A stretch of DNA of 64,000 nucleotides, taken from Mucilaginibacter myungsuensis. GTDB lineage: Bacteria > Bacteroidota > Bacteroidia > Sphingobacteriales > Sphingobacteriaceae. Within the stretch, counting starts at the first letter, position 1. Each line of letters begins with the position of its first letter. Positions 61,264 through 64,000 of the stretch are shown piece after piece. The DNA lies in NCBI RefSeq assembly GCF_015222005.1, contig NZ_JADFFL010000001.1, positions 310,001-374,000 on the forward strand, given 5' to 3'. The translations under genes were made by a program, and so were the position numbers. The notes under the pieces were generated by a model. The model saw only the letters and a list, made by a program, of their open reading frames with translations, ran no database searches and had not been told where the DNA came from.

Positions 61264-61300
61264 TAATATAATACCTTCAGACTTTCAACTTAAGACTACA
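61264..61300. repeat. Word-like intergenic repeat, AGACTT type
   Basis: CTTCAGACTTTCAACTTAAG and ACTACAGACTTAATTCC are degenerate AGACTT/AAGTCT words, similar in style to 37001-37085. The stretch lies between the recQ terminator and stop codon. Confidence 0.45.
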
Positions 61301-61303
61301 GAC

Positions 61304-63499
61304 TTAATTCCCCAACTCCGACATGAACTTGATACGCATCAACTGCACTTCCTCGCGGGTATAGTCGTCGGCTCCTAATTCAACCAGGGCGTTATCTATC
61401 GAGTCAACCTCGGCAGAGCGGAAATAGTCGTACACCTCGTCTTGTTTATCCTCGTCTATAACTTCGTCGATGTAGTAGTTCAGGTTCAGTTTGGTACCTG
61501 AGTTAACGATAGTCTCGATCTCTTTTAAAATATCCTCGTAGGTCAAACCTTTAGAGCGGGCAATATCCTCAAGATCAAGATGGCGGTCGATGTTTTGAAT
61601 GATATAGACCTTCAGGGCCGACTTATTAGCCGCGCTCTTGATCACCATATCTATCGGGCGGTCAATATCGTTATCCTCTACATACTTCTTGATCAGCTCG
61701 ATGAACGGCGCGCCGAACTTCAAGGCTTTACCCTGCCCTACGCCGGATATCTGTTTTAACTCGTCGGTGCTGATCGGATAGTGCGTACACATCTCCTCTA
61801 ACGACGGATCCTGGAAGATCACGAATGGCGGCAGGTTCTTTTGCTTGGCTACCTTCTTGCGCAGGTCTTTCAACATCTGTAACAGAGCCGTATCTAAAGC
61901 GCCGCTGGTGCTCTTCGGGTTATCATCGTCAGAGTCATCATCAGTAGCGCCGATCGGCCTGTTCATGATAAAGCGGATGCTGTGCGGGTTCTCTAAAAAG
62001 TCGTGTCCTTTGGCGGTCAATCTAAGCAGACCGTATTGGTCAATATCTTTAGAGATGTAATTGTCCAGCAAAGCCTGACGGATCAGCGAGTTCCAAAGTA
62101 AAGCGCCATGCTCCTTACCTGAGCCGAACGACTCCAACAAGTGATGCTCGTAATGGTGCACATGCGGTACATCATCACCCATCAGCACGCTAACAATGTG
62201 GTGGTCGTCAAACTTCTCGCCCAGGTTCTTCATCATGCTCAGCATGCGGTGCAGGTGCTCTTCGCCGTCAAACTGTTGTTTGTGGGCGCAGCAGTTATCG
62301 CACATATTGTTACAGCCGGCCTCGTTAAAGTTCTCGCCAAAGTAGTGCAAAATCTGTTTACGGCGGCAAACGGCCGACTCGGCATAGTCAATAACCTCTT
62401 TCAGTATCTGGGTACCTATCTCACGTTCAGCGACAGGCTTGTCTTTCATAAACTTTTGCAGCTTGTCAATATCCTTTTCAGAATAAAAAGCCACGCAAAT
62501 GCCCTCGCCGCCATCACGCCCGGCACGACCGGTCTCTTGGTAGTAACCCTCCATGCTCTTAGGCATATCGTGGTGGATCACGTAACGCACATCGGGTTTA
62601 TCAATACCCATACCAAAGGCAATGGTAGCTACGATTACATCAGTATCTTCCATCAGGAATTTGTCCTGTGTATCGGCACGTACTTTTGCATCTAAACCAG
62701 CGTGATAAGGCAGTGCTTTAACGCCGTTTAGTGTAAGTGCCTGTGCAACTTCCTCTACCTTTTTACGGCTAAGGCAATAAATGATCCCCGATTTACCCTG
62801 ATGCTGTTTAACGAACATCACCAGTTCTTTCATTACGTTGCGCTTAGGGCGAACTTCGTAAAACAAGTTAGAACGGTTGAACGATGATTTGAACACCGTT
62901 GCGTTATTCATCTGCAGGTTCTTTTGGATATCCTGCTGCACTTTTGGCGTTGCAGTAGCGGTCAGCGCTATGATCGGGATATTCTCGCCGATATTGCTGA
63001 TCACCTGGCGTATCTTACGGTATTCCGGGCGAAAATCATGTCCCCACTCAGATATACAGTGCGCCTCGTCGACCGCCACGAACGATACCAGGTTAAGGCG
63101 TAGAAAGTCGATATTATCCTGCTTGGTAAGTGACTCAGGTGCTACGTATAGTAATTTGGTCTTACCGGCCAGCACGTCTTCTTTAACGCGTGCTATCTCT
63201 GATTTGGTAAGGGACGAATTAAGGAAATGGGCTATGCTGTCAGATCCGCCAAAGGCGCGCAATTGATCTACCTGATTTTTCATCAGTGCAATAAGCGGAG
63301 AAATTACAATTGCGGTGCCCTCGCTCATCAGGGCCGGTAATTGGTAACACATAGATTTACCGCCGCCCGTAGGCATTATCACAAAAGTATCGTTGCCTGA
63401 TAGTATATTGGTGATGATCGCTTCTTGCTCACCCTTAAAATTGTCGAAACCGAAAAAATTCTGGAGGTTATCGAAAAGAGATTTCTTAGTCTCTATCAT
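61304..63499 (-). CDS. recQ: ATP-dependent DNA helicase RecQ
   Basis: The 731-residue 3'-5' helicase acts in recombination and repair of stalled forks. Walker A is IMPTGGGKSMCYQLP (Lys 48), Walker B/DEAH is VDEAHCISEWGHDFRPEY and the SF2 C-terminal motifs are GMGIDKPDVRYVIH and QETGRAGRDG. The Zn-binding Cys set is CRRKQILHYFGENF...CNNMCDNC, followed by the winged-helix RQC. An HRDC-like region (about 530-610) and an extra C-terminal region follow. The length is at the larger end for RecQ. Confidence 0.97.
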   Translation of the reverse strand: MIETKKSLFDNLQNFFGFDNFKGEQEAIITNILSGNDTFVIMPTGGGKSMCYQLPALMSEGTAIVISPLIALMKNQVDQLRAFGGSDSIAHFLNSSLTKSEIARVKEDVLAGKTKLLYVAPESLTKQDNIDFLRLNLVSFVAVDEAHCISEWGHDFRPEYRKIRQVISNIGENIPIIALTATATPKVQQDIQKNLQMNNATVFKSSFNRSNLFYEVRPKRNVMKELVMFVKQHQGKSGIIYCLSRKKVEEVAQALTLNGVKALPYHAGLDAKVRADTQDKFLMEDTDVIVATIAFGMGIDKPDVRYVIHHDMPKSMEGYYQETGRAGRDGGEGICVAFYSEKDIDKLQKFMKDKPVAEREIGTQILKEVIDYAESAVCRRKQILHYFGENFNEAGCNNMCDNCCAHKQQFDGEEHLHRMLSMMKNLGEKFDDHHIVSVLMGDDVPHVHHYEHHLLESFGSGKEHGALLWNSLIRQALLDNYISKDIDQYGLLRLTAKGHDFLENPHSIRFIMNRPIGATDDDSDDDNPKSTSGALDTALLQMLKDLRKKVAKQKNLPPFVIFQDPSLEEMCTHYPISTDELKQISGVGQGKALKFGAPFIELIKKYVEDNDIDRPIDMVIKSAANKSALKVYIIQNIDRHLDLEDIARSKGLTYEDILKEIETIVNSGTKLNLNYYIDEVIDEDKQDEVYDYFRSAEVDSIDNALVELGADDYTREEVQLMRIKFMSELGN

Positions 63500-63736
63500 T
63501 ATTTAGTTTGTATGTGGTGCTGTGTATTAAAGTTCAAAATAACAAAAATTTTCAAAAAAACTATGCATGCAGATGATATTTTTAAATAAATATGATACTA
63601 ACTGCAAACAATTCGTTTTTTTATTGATTTTTATACCCGTCGGTCGAGTATAATTAACGTAAATTCGCCCTGTAATCGTATTACCTGCAACGGTTAATTT
63701 CGATAAAAAGATACCGGCACTACCGATAATAAAACA

Positions 63737-64000
63737 ATGAATAAAAACTACTACGCCATTATTATGGCCGGCGGCATCGGAAGCCGTTTTTGGCCCATCA
63801 GTCGTACCTCTCACCCTAAACAATTCATCGACATTTTAGGCACCGGAAAAACCCTTATCCAGCAAACTTACGATCGCTTTTTAAAGGTTTGCCCGCCCGA
63901 AAATATCTACATCGTAACTAACGAGATATACAGCGACCTGGTTAAAGAGCAATTACCCGGCATTACCGATCAGCAGGTACTTACCGAGCCTGTGATGCGT
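63737..64000 (+). CDS. manC: Mannose-1-phosphate guanylyltransferase, 5' part only
   Basis: The gene runs off the right edge after 88 codons. ATG 63737 begins MNKNYYAIIMAGGIGSRFWP, the sugar-nucleotidyltransferase GG-x-G-x-R signature. ISRTSHPKQFIDILGTGKTL (Lys-Gln-Phe) and IYIVTNEIY follow. This group forms GDP-mannose from mannose-1-phosphate and GTP for capsule or glycan synthesis. No isomerase domain can be judged. It is divergent from recQ. Confidence 0.92.
   Translation, partial: MNKNYYAIIMAGGIGSRFWPISRTSHPKQFIDILGTGKTLIQQTYDRFLKVCPPENIYIVTNEIYSDLVKEQLPGITDQQVLTEPVMR

Noticed and set aside
62141..62695. A 184-codon frame inside recQ on the opposite strand
   Set aside because: recQ is intact and the frame is Val/Leu/His-rich without motif.

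Overview
The window looks like chromosomal DNA of a Bacteroidota species of the Sphingobacteriaceae, most like Mucilaginibacter or Pedobacter. This rests on SusD-free but typical gene content: a GldN-like and a PorE-like protein of the type IX secretion family, paired DUF1501/DUF1800 genes, an MG2/TonB-plug protein, and an Rrf2 gene next to its target. Several genes also carry exact TAnnTTTG -7 boxes, which belong to the Bacteroidota sigma factor. No rRNA or tRNA gene was seen. One structured RNA gene, rnpB, is present.

Layout. 1-2 kb: the 5' part of a tagaturonate reductase gene, divergent from a LacI-type regulator, with a palindromic operator between them. 2-8 kb: mqo, an orphan GldN-like fusion, a TonB-C/MORN gene whose signal peptide is cut off by an in-frame stop, an NlpC/P60 lipoprotein and a Bcr/CflA exporter. 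8-13 kb: small proteins, a DUF418 membrane protein and mutS. 13-18 kb: a dihaem cytochrome, a TonB-C protein, a thioredoxin, a CocE-type hydrolase and an A/T-rich unknown gene. 18-21 kb: gap, a GNAT gene and pgk on one strand. 21-28 kb: two ferritin-like proteins, scpB, an acidic microprotein, a large GNAT protein, an XRE regulator, mpl, the decayed tail of a universal stress protein, and an Rrf2/oxidoreductase pair with matching operators.

28-37 kb: DUF1501 and DUF1800, then an ABC exporter with an S9 peptidase. 37-43 kb: rnpB, an NtrC-type regulator with a GSFTSA loop, and two tandem 547-residue TIM-barrel lipoproteins. 43-54 kb: an MG2/TonB-plug protein, a SHOCT protein, a fructosamine-kinase-like gene, lepA, folD, a Rieske protein and queE. 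54-61 kb is the most rearranged part. A PorE-like gene is followed by an A/T-rich unknown gene, a REP-associated transposase with its REP hairpins, the 3' remnant of a second PorE-like gene, and a palindrome-rich stretch holding a MITE-like element. 61-64 kb: recQ and the start of manC.

Most genes are housekeeping or envelope functions. The unusual material is in the gaps. These hold REP hairpins tied to the transposase, several families of degenerate word-like intergenic repeats, long inverted-repeat elements, and two gene remnants. No CRISPR array, restriction system, prophage or plasmid module was found. The best leads for something undescribed are the REP/transposase locus with the broken PorE-like paralogue, the orphan GldN fusion, and the word-like repeats.
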